A stretch of 29,513 bases of DNA from JBBIKU01 sp037445245 (GCA_037445245.1 JBBIKU010000009.1:1-29513), one strand, 5' to 3'. Positions 1-7,746 are shown, numbered from the stretch's first letter. Made by a program: numbers and translations. Notes: a model not told the origin generated them from the sequence alone.

Positions 1-1240
1 CACAGGCGTACATCCCCGTGGTGTGATCACGCCCGCCGAGGGCTGCGCCGACCTGGGGCAGCGACGCATTGGCTTCTTCGCGGCACAAATACATGGCAAT
101 TTGGCGGGGTAGGGCAATATGGCGTGAGCGATCGCGCCCCAATAATTTCTCGGCGCTCACACCATAGGCGTTGGCTACGGCAGCCACAACGTCGGTGGGT
201 TCGATGGCGTTGCGCAGCGGCAGCAAATCTGCCAGGGCGGTCTTGACCAGTTCGCTTGAGATTTGCTGACCGCAGAGATCGGCGTACGCCATGACGCGGG
301 TCAACGAACCTTCCAACTCGCGGATGTTGGATTGAATCTGGCGGGCAATGGTTTCGAGAATCTCGATCGGCACTGGACGCCCGGCGCGCTCCGCTTTGGA
401 GCGCAGAATGGCGATGCGCGTCTCCAGATCAGGCGCCTGAATGTCAACCGAAAGTCCCCATTCGAAGCGTGAGCGCAGCCGTTCTTCGAGCGTCACCAGC
501 GCCTTGGGCGGTCGATCCGAGGAGATGATGATTTGTTTGTCTTGCCGATGCAGGGTGTTGAAAGTGTGAAAAAATTCTTCCTGCGTCGATTCCTTGCCGG
601 CAATGAACTGAATATCGTCGATCAACAACACGTCGATGCGCCGGTAACGTTCGCGGAAAGCCGCCGTGGTGCGTTTCTGGATCGAGTTGATCAGGTCGTT
701 GGTAAATTCTTCCGATGAGACGTACAGCACATGCAAATCTTGTTTTTTTACTTCGTTGCCGATGGCGTGCAGCAGGTGGGTTTTGCCCAATCCCACGCCG
801 CCGTACAGGAAGAGCGGATTGTAGGCGCGGGCGGGGTTCTCCGCCACCGCCAGACAGGCTGCGTGTGCCATGCGGTTGCTGGCGCCGACCACAAAACTCT
901 CGAAAGTGTAGCGCGAATTGATAGTCGGGTTGTGGAAGGCTGTCCCTTCTGTTTCGGGCGCTTGGTTACTTGCCGATTCGCTGCTCTCGTAGTCCTTGTA
1001 CCACACCATGAACATCACCTGCTGCGGTTTGCCCATGAATCCGGTCAGCAAACGGGTGATCGTGCTGGAAAGGCGGTTTTCCAGCCAGTCGCGGGCGTAG
1101 GCATTCTTGACGCCGATTTTGAATGTGTCTTGTTCATGCGAAACCAACTCAGCGTTACGCACCCAGGTATCGAAAGCCGCTTTGGTCATCTCCATTTGAA
1201 GTTGTCCCAAAGTTGCCTGCCAGGCTTGATGTGCATTCAC
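1..1240 (-). CDS. dnaA: Chromosomal replication initiator protein DnaA (3' end cut by window edge)
   Basis: DnaA is the AAA+ ATPase that binds DnaA boxes and opens the replication origin. 413 residues are visible. Domain I is at about residues 1-75, followed by a short Ser/Glu-rich linker to about 105. The AAA+ core has Walker A GGVGLGKTH (about 147-155) and Walker B LLIDDIQF (about 205-212). The domain IV signature LGGRDHTTGMYAC is at the very edge, so only a short C-terminal piece is missing. The start is a GTG at 1238-1240, chosen because a strong AAGGAGG ribosome site (1250-1256) precedes it and the protein then begins MNAHQAWQATLGQLQMEM, as DnaA proteins usually do. The signature reads TTGMYA where TTVLHA is common. 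The upstream neighbour is not rpmH but an alanine-dehydrogenase-like gene, and dnaN is not visible because dnaA runs off the window. Identification is certain. Confidence 0.97.
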   Translation of the reverse strand, partial: MNAHQAWQATLGQLQMEMTKAAFDTWVRNAELVSHEQDTFKIGVKNAYARDWLENRLSSTITRLLTGFMGKPQQVMFMVWYKDYESSESASNQAPETEGTAFHNPTINSRYTFESFVVGASNRMAHAACLAVAENPARAYNPLFLYGGVGLGKTHLLHAIGNEVKKQDLHVLYVSSEEFTNDLINSIQKRTTAAFRERYRRIDVLLIDDIQFIAGKESTQEEFFHTFNTLHRQDKQIIISSDRPPKALVTLEERLRSRFEWGLSVDIQAPDLETRIAILRSKAERAGRPVPIEILETIARQIQSNIRELEGSLTRVMAYADLCGQQISSELVKTALADLLPLRNAIEPTDVVAAVANAYGVSAEKLLGRDRSRHIALPRQIAMYLCREEANASLPQVGAALGGRDHTTGMYAC

Positions 1241-1270
1241 GGGTTGCAGCCTCCTTGGCGGGATGATTTC

Positions 1271-1285
1271 CATGCTGGCAGCATG
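1271..1285. repeat. Short inverted repeat in the dnaA leader
   Basis: CATGCTGGCAGCATG is a perfect 7-bp inverted repeat around one central base. It lies about 15 nt upstream of the dnaA ribosome site, so it would be in the 5' untranslated region or be an operator. What binds it is unknown. Confidence 0.45.
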
Positions 1286-1299
1286 CGCTGTGAAGTAAA

Positions 1300-1319
1300 C
1301 CCACTGCTATAGCAGTGGG
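1300..1319. promoter_or_regulatory. 20-bp perfect palindrome upstream of dnaA, possible operator/promoter core
   Basis: CCCACTGCTATAGCAGTGGG is a perfect palindrome 60 nt upstream of the dnaA start. Its centre contains TGCTATAGC, which on either strand resembles an extended -10 box (TGn TATAnn). An operator overlapping the dnaA promoter is the simplest reading. No convincing -35 box was found at 17 nt, so the promoter assignment is weak; the dyad itself is certain. Confidence 0.45.
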
Positions 1320-1690
1320 ATCTTTATTGGTATACAATAGCCCGAAAGGGATTGGTTGGGTTGCGGGCGTTTAGGGTTGTTTTGCTGTGCCAGTATGACC
1401 ATCACCATTCTAGCAGAAAGCCAGGATTCAAACAAGCCCGGAATCCCTACGCCTGCCTAAAAAAACTGGGTTCTTTAAGGATGAGAGTCTTAAGGAATCT
1501 CGCGAAAGTCTATAAATCGGAGAGGCGATATTGGAAGAAAACAACTACCACTCGCAGTGTGAGTTTGTATTACACCCACCATATATGGGGGTGTAATATG
1601 CTTTGGCTTCGTGTATCTGTTCTTTAAGGTTGATTCCCCAAAATATTGAAAATGGCTCAGCCGTACTCATTCCGATTTAATGTGCCTAAT
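1320..1690. other. Non-coding region between dnaA and the alanine-dehydrogenase-like gene
   Basis: This stretch is clearly lower in GC than the flanking genes and holds no ORF that looks like a real protein. No match to the classical DnaA box TTATnCACA was found on either strand, so it cannot be called an origin. It contains one long dyad (1568-1598) and nothing else that I recognise. Confidence 0.5.
1568..1598. repeat. 31-nt near-perfect dyad (TATTACACCC / GGGTGTAATA)
   Basis: The 10-nt arms TATTACACCC (1568-1577) and GGGTGTAATA (1589-1598) are exact reverse complements. The spacer itself contains the palindrome CCATATATGG (1579-1588), offset by a single extra A. The whole could be a two-part operator or a long hairpin. 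It does not fit the NrdR-box spacing (ACAC, eight bases, GTGT). It has no T-tract that would make it an obvious intrinsic terminator. Confidence 0.55.
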
Positions 1691-1718
1691 TTGGAATCTG
1701 AGCTCTTCATGGTATGAT
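1691..1718 (+). promoter_or_regulatory. Candidate sigma-70-type promoter for the alanine-dehydrogenase-like gene
   Basis: TTGGAA (1691-1696) and TATGAT (1713-1718) are separated by 16 nt. This would give a leader of about 100 nt before the ATG at 1825. Confidence 0.4.
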
Positions 1719-1824
1719 GGTTAAAAAAACAGGTTGCATTGCTACCGGTTTGCAATCGCGAAAGAAAAAACATGGCACGGGCGTAAGATATGCGATTAGA
1801 TGTGGTTGGCTCGAGGAGTGGGGG

Positions 1825-2955
1825 ATGATTGTTAAAACCAAAACGATCGGTTTCCCTCGCATGCTCAAGGAACACGGCGAACGGCGCGTGTTCTTGCCCG
1901 AATTTGTTGACCAGTTAACCCAAATCGGGTTTGAGGTCTGTATCGAAGAAGGGTACGGCTCACGCTCCGGGTTTACGATGGACGATTACTGCCAGGGTAA
2001 CCCGCTGATCCACCCTTGCAGCCGACATGAGGCACACGCTCAGCAATACGTTCTGGTGCTGCGCTCGCCGAGTAAGGCTGAGTTCGATCTGATCCCCTCC
2101 GGCAGTTGCTTGATCTCGATGTTGCACTACCCGACCCGACCGCAGCGAGTGACGCGCTTGCGCGAAAAGAAGATCAAAGCCATTTCGTTGGACAGCATCG
2201 TCAATGATCAGAACATCCGCCTGGTGGAGAACATGCAGGCAGTTGCCTGGAATGGGCTTGAAGCAGCGTTCGACACTCTGGAGCGAAAACTGGGTAGTCT
2301 GCTGCGCCAGCTGGATAATCCCTGGCGCATCTTGGTGCTGGGCACGGGCATGGTGGGCAAGCATGCCGTCGACGCCGGCAGCAAACTCGGCAACGTCGAA
2401 CGCAATAACGAACACATTCAACAGGGCGGACCCGGCGCAATCGTCATGTCGGTTGGGCGCAATCTCACTTACAGCGCTGCCATGATGGAGACCCTCTTCC
2501 GCCAGGCGGACGTGCTGGTAGACGCCACCCAGCGCCGGGACACTTCCAAGCCGGTTGTGCCCAACGCCTGGGTGGGTTGGCTGCCCGCACACGCCATTGT
2601 CGCCGACCTGGCGGTTGATCCCTACAACCTCAACACCAACCCGCCGGTGGTGCGCGGCATTGAGGGCATCCCGCAGGGCGATCTGGACCAATATGTTTTT
2701 GAACCTGAAGACCCGGCATGGGATGAAAGTATTCCGGCTGAGATCTCATCCGAGAACCGCCGCGCCACGGTCACTTGCTATTCCTGGCCTGGCATCCATC
2801 CTGAAGCCTGCATGCGCCATTATGCTTACCAACTTTTGCCTCTGATGGAAGTGCTGGTGCAAAAAGGTTACGACGGCTTATCGCCTGACGGCGGCTACTT
2901 CGAGCGCGCCTTGCAGCGGGCGACGATCGATGAGTGGCTGCGGGGGCACTCCTGA
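1825..2955 (+). CDS. Alanine dehydrogenase/pyridine nucleotide transhydrogenase-like protein
   Basis: This 376-residue protein has the two-part layout of the AlaDH/PNT family. The N-terminal catalytic-type domain begins KTIGFPRMLKEHGERRVFLPE, where AlaDH-family proteins have the E-x-R-R-V segment. A Rossmann domain follows, with ILVLGTGMVGKHA at about residues 169-181 (GxGxxG). The family performs NAD(P)-dependent oxidoreduction of amino or imino acids, or belongs to related lysine-ketoglutarate/saccharopine-type enzymes; the substrate cannot be read from the sequence. An in-frame start exists at 1714, but the ATG at 1825 is preferred: GAGGAG lies 7 nt before it, the family motif follows at once, and the upstream extension is basic and low-quality. 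The C-terminal region (VTCYSWPGIHPEACMRHYAYQLLPLME) is long and distinctive. Specific function is uncertain. Confidence 0.8.
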   Translation: MIVKTKTIGFPRMLKEHGERRVFLPEFVDQLTQIGFEVCIEEGYGSRSGFTMDDYCQGNPLIHPCSRHEAHAQQYVLVLRSPSKAEFDLIPSGSCLISMLHYPTRPQRVTRLREKKIKAISLDSIVNDQNIRLVENMQAVAWNGLEAAFDTLERKLGSLLRQLDNPWRILVLGTGMVGKHAVDAGSKLGNVERNNEHIQQGGPGAIVMSVGRNLTYSAAMMETLFRQADVLVDATQRRDTSKPVVPNAWVGWLPAHAIVADLAVDPYNLNTNPPVVRGIEGIPQGDLDQYVFEPEDPAWDESIPAEISSENRRATVTCYSWPGIHPEACMRHYAYQLLPLMEVLVQKGYDGLSPDGGYFERALQRATIDEWLRGHS

Positions 2956-3026
2956 TGCTCTCGCCTCGCTGACCGGAGTTGAAGGCTTGTGGAACGCCTT
3001 TTGTTCTTCCCAGAAATATCTTCGCC

Positions 3027-4163
3027 ATGACGCATAAATGGAGTCTGCCGACTCGCTATTTGGCGGCGATTGTTTTATTCGTTTTGCTCTCGCTGTTGAT
3101 TTACCTGGGGCGGGTATTAATTGCTCCGCTGGTGATCGGGGCGCTGGTGGCGTATGTGCTGCAGCCGGTGGTGGCGTTGCTTTCCCGCTATCTGCGCCTG
3201 CCCCGGCGCTGGGCAGTTGCGCTGGTATATCTGCTCTTTTTGAGTGCACTGGCGACGATTCCGGTTACACTGACGCCGGTCGTCATCGACCAGGTCACCA
3301 AAATGACCCGTGAGCTGGTGCGTTTGCAAAGAAGCATCGAACAAGCCCTGGCGCAGTTCGAATTGTTTGGCGTCCATCTGGTCGAGCGCGGCTTGCCGGT
3401 CGACCTGATCGATATCTTTGCTCCCTTGCTTCAACCGCAGCAGGTATTTGGCATCCTGCAGGCTGCCACAGCCAATCTGGCGTGGGTGCTGGTGGCGCTG
3501 GTGACGGGGTATTATTTTCTGCTGGATTGGGAACAATTGCTGAAGGGGTTTGTTCGCCTGGCGCCTCGGGATTATCGCCCTGATCTACAGCGCCTGTATC
3601 TGCAAATCCGCGAGGTCTGGCGGGCGTATCTGCGTGGGCAGGTGCTGCTGATGCTGATCGTCGGGGTGAGCACGTGGGTAGGGGCGGTAGCGGTTGGCTT
3701 GCCGGGGGCGCTGCTGATCGGGCTGCTTACCGGGCTGCTGGATATCATCCCGTCTTTAGGTCCAACGGTGGCGATGGCGATTGCCGTGCTGGTGGCGCTG
3801 TTCCAGGGTTCGACCCATCTGAATATTACCAATTTCTGGTTTGCGGTGGTGGTGTTGGGCATCTTTCTGGCGGTGCAGGCGTTCGAAAACATCTGGCTGC
3901 GCCCGCGGGTGCTCAGTTTGAGCCTGCGTTTGCACCCGGCGGTGGTGTTCGTCGCCATCATCGGCGCCCTGGCAACCGGCGGCATCCTGCTGGCGCTGGT
4001 GGTGGTGCCGATCATCAGTACCGTCGCCATTATGGGGCGTTATATCTACTCCCGCATTCTGGGGTTGGAGGCGTGGGCTGAACCGCTGGTTGAACTGAGC
4101 GAGGCGGAGTTGGAAGCGGGCGGCTTGCTGGACGAAGAAACCTCCCTTCAGGAACCCAATTAG
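3027..4163 (+). CDS. AI-2E family transporter (PerM/TqsA-like permease)
   Basis: This 378-residue polytopic inner-membrane protein belongs to the AI-2E/PerM family, whose members export small molecules or act as sodium/proton antiporters; the substrate is not predictable. Helices are seen near residues 10-60 (YLAAIVLFVLLSLLIYLGRVLIAPLVIGALVAYVL, in two segments), 70-95, about 150-175, and a cluster from about 205 to 345. The characteristic family segment LLIGLLTGLLDIIPSLGPTVA is present near residue 230-250. The C-terminus is acidic and cytoplasmic. An alternative TTG start at 2979 would add 16 residues, but its GGAG is directly adjacent to the TTG. The ATG at 3027 gives the usual short N-terminus, although no good ribosome site precedes it. 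The gene converges on the gntR gene with only 3 nt between stops and no visible terminator hairpin. Confidence 0.9.
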   Translation: MTHKWSLPTRYLAAIVLFVLLSLLIYLGRVLIAPLVIGALVAYVLQPVVALLSRYLRLPRRWAVALVYLLFLSALATIPVTLTPVVIDQVTKMTRELVRLQRSIEQALAQFELFGVHLVERGLPVDLIDIFAPLLQPQQVFGILQAATANLAWVLVALVTGYYFLLDWEQLLKGFVRLAPRDYRPDLQRLYLQIREVWRAYLRGQVLLMLIVGVSTWVGAVAVGLPGALLIGLLTGLLDIIPSLGPTVAMAIAVLVALFQGSTHLNITNFWFAVVVLGIFLAVQAFENIWLRPRVLSLSLRLHPAVVFVAIIGALATGGILLALVVVPIISTVAIMGRYIYSRILGLEAWAEPLVELSEAELEAGGLLDEETSLQEPN

Positions 4164-4166
4164 TTA

Positions 4167-4868
4167 TCACGCCTCATTTCTTTTTTGCTTCAGTGCAAAT
4201 TCCTCCAGAATGCGCCGCGCCTCGCAAATGTGACGCTGGATTAATGGCACGGCTGACCGTCCGTCGCGCCGGCGGATGGCTGCCATGATCTGGGGGTGGT
4301 CGGTGACCGATTCAATCAACTCTTTGTGCAGTTTGGCGTTGATGGTCAGATACAGGCGGATCTGGGAACTCATGCTGTTCAGAATCTGATACAGGCGCTG
4401 GTGATTGGAAAGCTCCCAGATTTTCTGGTGCCATGAGAAATCCAGCTCGGTGGCGCGGGCGAAATCGCCCGCGTTTGCCGCGGCGAGGGTTTGCTGAACA
4501 AGCGCCTCGAGCGCTTCGATCTCAGGGTCGCTCGCCTGACGGGTGACGATCTCGACGGCGTAGCCCTCCAGCAGGGCGCGCAGGCTGTAGATTTCGTGCA
4601 GATCCTGACGGGTGATACGGGTGACAAAGCAACCGCGGTTGGGCTGGGCTTCCACCAAACCTTCCATCTGCAGGGTGCGAAAGGCTTCGCGCAGGGTGGT
4701 GCGGCTGACGGAAAACTTGGCTGCCAGATCATTTTCCAGCAAGCGGGTGCCCGGCGGCAGGGCGCCATGGATGATCGCCTGGCGCAGCCGGCTGGTGAGT
4801 TGGTCCGGCAGCGAGAGGCGCTGGATGCTGTCAATCCAGGCTGGTTGCTGTTGCTGCGCTCCTCTCAT
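4167..4868 (-). CDS. GntR-family transcriptional regulator, FadR/FCD subfamily
   Basis: The protein has 233 residues. The N-terminal winged helix-turn-helix is at about residues 20-85 (LTSRLRQAIIHGALPPGTRL, then LAAKFSVSRTTLREAFRTLQMEGLV). The C-terminal FCD ligand-binding domain is at about residues 95-220. The usual FCD metal/ligand residues are visible: D-x3-H in ELDFSWHQKIW, H in TDHPQIM, and H in QRHICEA. It is the last gene of the enolase - glycerate kinase - gntR operon, 46 nt after the kinase stop, with AAGGTGAG before its ATG. FCD regulators usually sense a carboxylate and repress their own operon. Here the natural inference is a response to glycerate, glyoxylate or a related acid, acting at the ATTGTCGACAAT palindrome upstream of the first gene. 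The ligand is not proven by sequence. Confidence 0.92.
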   Translation of the reverse strand: MRGAQQQQPAWIDSIQRLSLPDQLTSRLRQAIIHGALPPGTRLLENDLAAKFSVSRTTLREAFRTLQMEGLVEAQPNRGCFVTRITRQDLHEIYSLRALLEGYAVEIVTRQASDPEIEALEALVQQTLAAANAGDFARATELDFSWHQKIWELSNHQRLYQILNSMSSQIRLYLTINAKLHKELIESVTDHPQIMAAIRRRDGRSAVPLIQRHICEARRILEEFALKQKRNEA

Positions 4869-4914
4869 GACTCACCTTTCAACCACCTAGCGGACAGATA
4901 GGGGGCGGGTTGGC

Positions 4915-6357
4915 TCAAGTACCCACCGCATGGTTACTCGTATGCGGGTAGTGGGTACCTGTGTCCACGAAGTGGGTACTATCCGATTGGTCGACCAAGA
5001 CGAACATCAGATCGTTGACGTTGGTGCCGGTGGGACCGGTGAACACCAGATCAGCGGCGGCGTCGAGCGCGTCGAATGAGGTGTGCCCTTCAAGGGCTTG
5101 CTGGATATCCAGGCGGTGAGCGGCGAGGCGCAGGTGGGTGCTGCCGTCTACCAGCCCGCCGGCGGCTTCGGTTGGACCGTCGGTGCCGTCCATATCGACC
5201 GCCGCTGCCACCAGGCTGGCGTCCCCTTTGATCTCGTTGGCTGCGGCGAGCGCAAATTCTTGGTTGGGACCGCCGCTGGCGCCGGCGTTGTTGGTAATGG
5301 TGACGGTGGTTTCGCCGCCGGCGATCAGGGCAAGCTTGCGGTGGCTGGGCTTTTGGGTTACCAGTTGGCGCGCCAGCGCCACCATCTCGATCGCTTTCCG
5401 GCGGCTCTCGCCTTCCATTGCCAGGGTCATCACCTCGGTATGGTAGCCCAATTCGGTGCAGCGATCGCTGGCGCCGTGCACGGCGGCATCGCCGTGGACG
5501 ATGATGAACGAGTGATGCGATTGCGAGTAGGATTTTGGCGTCTCGCCGCCGCTTTTTTCCTGAATCACCGTTCGCACACTCGCCGGCAGATGTTCCCACA
5601 GGTTGTATGCGTCCAGTGTGTCGTAGGCGTCCTCCCAGGTGGAGCTGTCGGGCACGGTCAGGTCGGTGATGTAATCGAGCGGATCGCCGATGACGTCAGA
5701 GACGGTCAGGTTGATCAGTTCGGCGGGGAAGACCTCTAATCCCAGCCGCCCGCCCTTGATGCAGGAGACGTGTTTGCGAACGGCGTTGATCTGGCGGATG
5801 GACGCACCTGAGTGCAGCAGCAGCCGGTAGAGTTCTTGCAAATCTGCCAGCGTGATGGGCGGCTGCGGTTGTACCAGCAGCGCTGAACTGCCGCCGGTGA
5901 TGGCACAAAAGACGATGTCATTCTTGCCGGCTTTGCGGCACAGGGCTTGAATCTGGCGGGCAGCCTCGGCGCTGTTCTCGTCCGGGACGGGATGACCGGC
6001 GTGGATGGCGCGGATGCGCTTCAACTGACTGGGCTCGCCGGCTTTGATGGCGATGACGCCATCGACGATGTGCTCTCCCAGCAATTCTTCCAGGGCGAGG
6101 GCGATCGGCTGGCTGGCTTTACCCGCCCCGATCACATAGATGTGATTGATCTTTTCGAGGTTGTAACGCCGGCTGCCCACCTGAAGGAAGTTCCCTTTGC
6201 GCTGAAGGGTGCGCAGGGTGGCGCGGTAAGGATTGGCAGCGCGAATGGCGTGTTCGATGATGTCGATGGCGTCCCGGCGCAGCCCCGGGGGACCGTGTCC
6301 AACCAGCGGGGCGCGGTTGCTGATTTCTTGCCACCCTTTCTCGTTAACCGCCGTCAT
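4915..6357 (-). CDS. Glycerate 2-kinase, MOFRL family (GckA/TtuD type)
   Basis: This enzyme phosphorylates D-glycerate at C2 with ATP, giving 2-phosphoglycerate. 480 residues. The N-terminal domain carries IYVIGAGKASQPIALALEE (about residues 73-91) and FCAITGGSSALLVQP (about 149-163). The C-terminal MOFRL domain carries LALIAGGETTVTI, GASGGPNQEFALAAA, AAAVDMDGTDGPTEAAGG and FTGPTGTNVNDL, all diagnostic. The start codon overlaps the enolase stop in an ATGA (6354-6357), so translation is probably coupled. After the usual terminal FTGPTGTNVNDLMFVLVD there is an unusual polar tail of about 24 residues, rich in Thr and His, encoded by a small DNA repeat cluster. Coupling to an enolase supports the 2-kinase activity rather than the 3-kinase activity of the unrelated GlxK family. 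Confidence 0.93.
   Translation of the reverse strand: MTAVNEKGWQEISNRAPLVGHGPPGLRRDAIDIIEHAIRAANPYRATLRTLQRKGNFLQVGSRRYNLEKINHIYVIGAGKASQPIALALEELLGEHIVDGVIAIKAGEPSQLKRIRAIHAGHPVPDENSAEAARQIQALCRKAGKNDIVFCAITGGSSALLVQPQPPITLADLQELYRLLLHSGASIRQINAVRKHVSCIKGGRLGLEVFPAELINLTVSDVIGDPLDYITDLTVPDSSTWEDAYDTLDAYNLWEHLPASVRTVIQEKSGGETPKSYSQSHHSFIIVHGDAAVHGASDRCTELGYHTEVMTLAMEGESRRKAIEMVALARQLVTQKPSHRKLALIAGGETTVTITNNAGASGGPNQEFALAAANEIKGDASLVAAAVDMDGTDGPTEAAGGLVDGSTHLRLAAHRLDIQQALEGHTSFDALDAAADLVFTGPTGTNVNDLMFVLVDQSDSTHFVDTGTHYPHTSNHAVGT
4917..4980. repeat. Cluster of GTGGGTAC repeats in the 3' tail of the glycerate kinase gene
   Basis: AGTACCCAC (4918-4926) is matched by its reverse complement GTGGGTACT at 4972-4980, and a second direct copy GTGGGTAC sits at 4951-4958. 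The repeats fall in the last 22 or so codons of the kinase gene, beyond where family members normally end. Confidence 0.5.
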
Positions 6358-7643
6358 TTTGTCACAATTCCCCAGCGGAAGCTTTTACCGGCGTACACCG
6401 CCTGGTCGCTGAGTTCCTCTTCGATGCGCAGCAACTGGTTGTATTTGCTGGTGCGTTCGCCGCGCACGGTGGCGCCGGTTTTGATCTGCCCGGCGTTGAG
6501 CGCCACGGTCAGATCTGCCAGGATGGCGTCTTCGGTTTCTCCGGAGCGCTCCGAGGCGACCACGGCGTAGCGGTTGCGGAACGCCAGTTCGGCAGCGTCG
6601 AGGGCTTCGGTGAGCGTGCCGATCTGGTTGACCTTCCACAGCAGGGCGTTTGCGGCGCCCATCTCGATGCCCTGTTGCAGCCTTTGACTGTTGGTGACGA
6701 ACAGGTCGTCGCCGACCAACTGGATGTCGAGAGCGGCGGTGAGGCGCGCCCAGCCTTCGAAGTCGTCCTCGTAAAGGGCGTCTTCGATGCTTGCCAGGGG
6801 GTAAGCGGCGCACAGCTCCTGATACAGGCTGATCATCTGATCGCAGGTGTAGGTCTCGCCGCCCAGGCGATAAACTTTCTCTTTGGGGTCATAAAAGTGG
6901 GTGGCGGCGACATCCAGCCCGTAGACGATCTCTCGGCTGTAGCCGGCGCGTGCGACCGCTTCGACCAGAAAATCGAGCGGCTCGCGGATGCCTTTCATTG
7001 GCGGGACGAAACCGCCCTCGTCGCCGACGTTGACAGCGATCTTGCCGTATTGGCGGATGATCAGATCTTTGAGTTCCCAGCCGACGTGGGTGGCGATTTC
7101 GAGGGCGTGGCTGAGGTTGGCGGCGCCGACCGGCATGATGATGAACTCCTGTACCTCCAGATCGCCGGAGGCGTGTTTGCCGCCGTTGATCAGGTTGAAC
7201 ATTGGCAGCGGAATGACGCGGGCGTTGGCGTTCAGGTAGCGGTAGAGCGGCAAGCTGAAGGCGTTGGCAGCGGCGCGCGCCGCCGCCAGCGAAACGCCCA
7301 GAATGGCGTTGGAGCCCAGCCGGGATTTGTCGGCGGTGCGATCGAGCTCGTTGACCATGAAGCTGTCCAACTGGCGCTGGCAGGCGGCGTCTTTTCCCAT
7401 TACCGCTTTGGCGATGACGCGGTTGACGTTCTCGACGGCTTTGCTGACGCTCATGCCGCGGTAGGCTTTTTTGCCGTCGCGCAGCTCACGGGCTTCGTGG
7501 CTGCCGGTCGAGAGACCGGCTGGCACTGAGGCGCGCCCGCAGGCGCCGCCGGCGAGGCGCAGGTCCACTTCGACGGTGGGGTAACCGCGGCAGTCGATGA
7601 CCTGGCGAGCGTGCAGCGATTGAATGCGGGTGTTGATGTTCAA
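6354..7643 (-). CDS. eno: Enolase (phosphopyruvate hydratase) paralogue with altered active-site motif
   Basis: Enolase interconverts 2-phosphoglycerate and phosphoenolpyruvate. The 429-residue protein keeps the general base and metal ligands: GGKHAS (His), VQEF (Glu), NVGDEGGF (Glu), GLDVAA (Asp), SIEDAL (Glu), VGDDLF (Asp), LWKVNQIGTLTE (catalytic Lys) and IKTG (Lys). Three changes stand out. The usual S-H-R-S-G-E-T-E-D reads S-E-R-S-G-E-T-E-D, with Glu365 (6549-6551) in place of the conserved active-site His. The mobile loop PSGASTG is PAGLSTG (residues 41-47). DSRGNPT is DCRGYPT. The start is taken as TTG 7641-7643 because GGGAGGG (7650-7656) sits 6 nt before it and it yields the standard N-terminus; an ATG at 7656-7658 would add five residues but itself overlaps the ribosome site. 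It is the first gene of the operon with glycerate kinase and gntR. Activity may be retained or changed. Confidence 0.9.
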   Translation of the reverse strand: MNINTRIQSLHARQVIDCRGYPTVEVDLRLAGGACGRASVPAGLSTGSHEARELRDGKKAYRGMSVSKAVENVNRVIAKAVMGKDAACQRQLDSFMVNELDRTADKSRLGSNAILGVSLAAARAAANAFSLPLYRYLNANARVIPLPMFNLINGGKHASGDLEVQEFIIMPVGAANLSHALEIATHVGWELKDLIIRQYGKIAVNVGDEGGFVPPMKGIREPLDFLVEAVARAGYSREIVYGLDVAATHFYDPKEKVYRLGGETYTCDQMISLYQELCAAYPLASIEDALYEDDFEGWARLTAALDIQLVGDDLFVTNSQRLQQGIEMGAANALLWKVNQIGTLTEALDAAELAFRNRYAVVASERSGETEDAILADLTVALNAGQIKTGATVRGERTSKYNQLLRIEEELSDQAVYAGKSFRWGIVTK

Positions 7644-7666
7644 GTGGATCCCTCCCATTTTGTATA

Positions 7667-7678
7667 ATTGTCGACAAT
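7667..7678. promoter_or_regulatory. Putative FCD-GntR operator
   Basis: ATTGTCGACAAT is a perfect 12-bp palindrome 24 nt upstream of the enolase TTG start. Its GT...AC core fits the kind of site bound by FadR/FCD-type GntR proteins (TnGTnnnACnA-like), and the operon's last gene encodes such a regulator. On the minus strand it lies between TATGAT (7682-7687) and TATACA (7661-7666), either of which could be the -10 box, so binding would block transcription. Function is inferred from position and family. Confidence 0.5.
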
Positions 7679-7746
7679 CATATCATAAGAGCGGCGTTTT
7701 GGGGAGGGGAGCGGCAGTTGGATTTGGCGGGCCGCGAGGTGCAATT

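Noticed and set aside
1568..1598. NrdR box
   Set aside because: The ACAC and GTGT half-sites are 15 nt apart instead of 8.
1241..1824. Possible replication origin next to dnaA
   Set aside because: No TTATnCACA-type DnaA box on either strand and no run of AT-rich 13-mers; only unrelated dyads are present.
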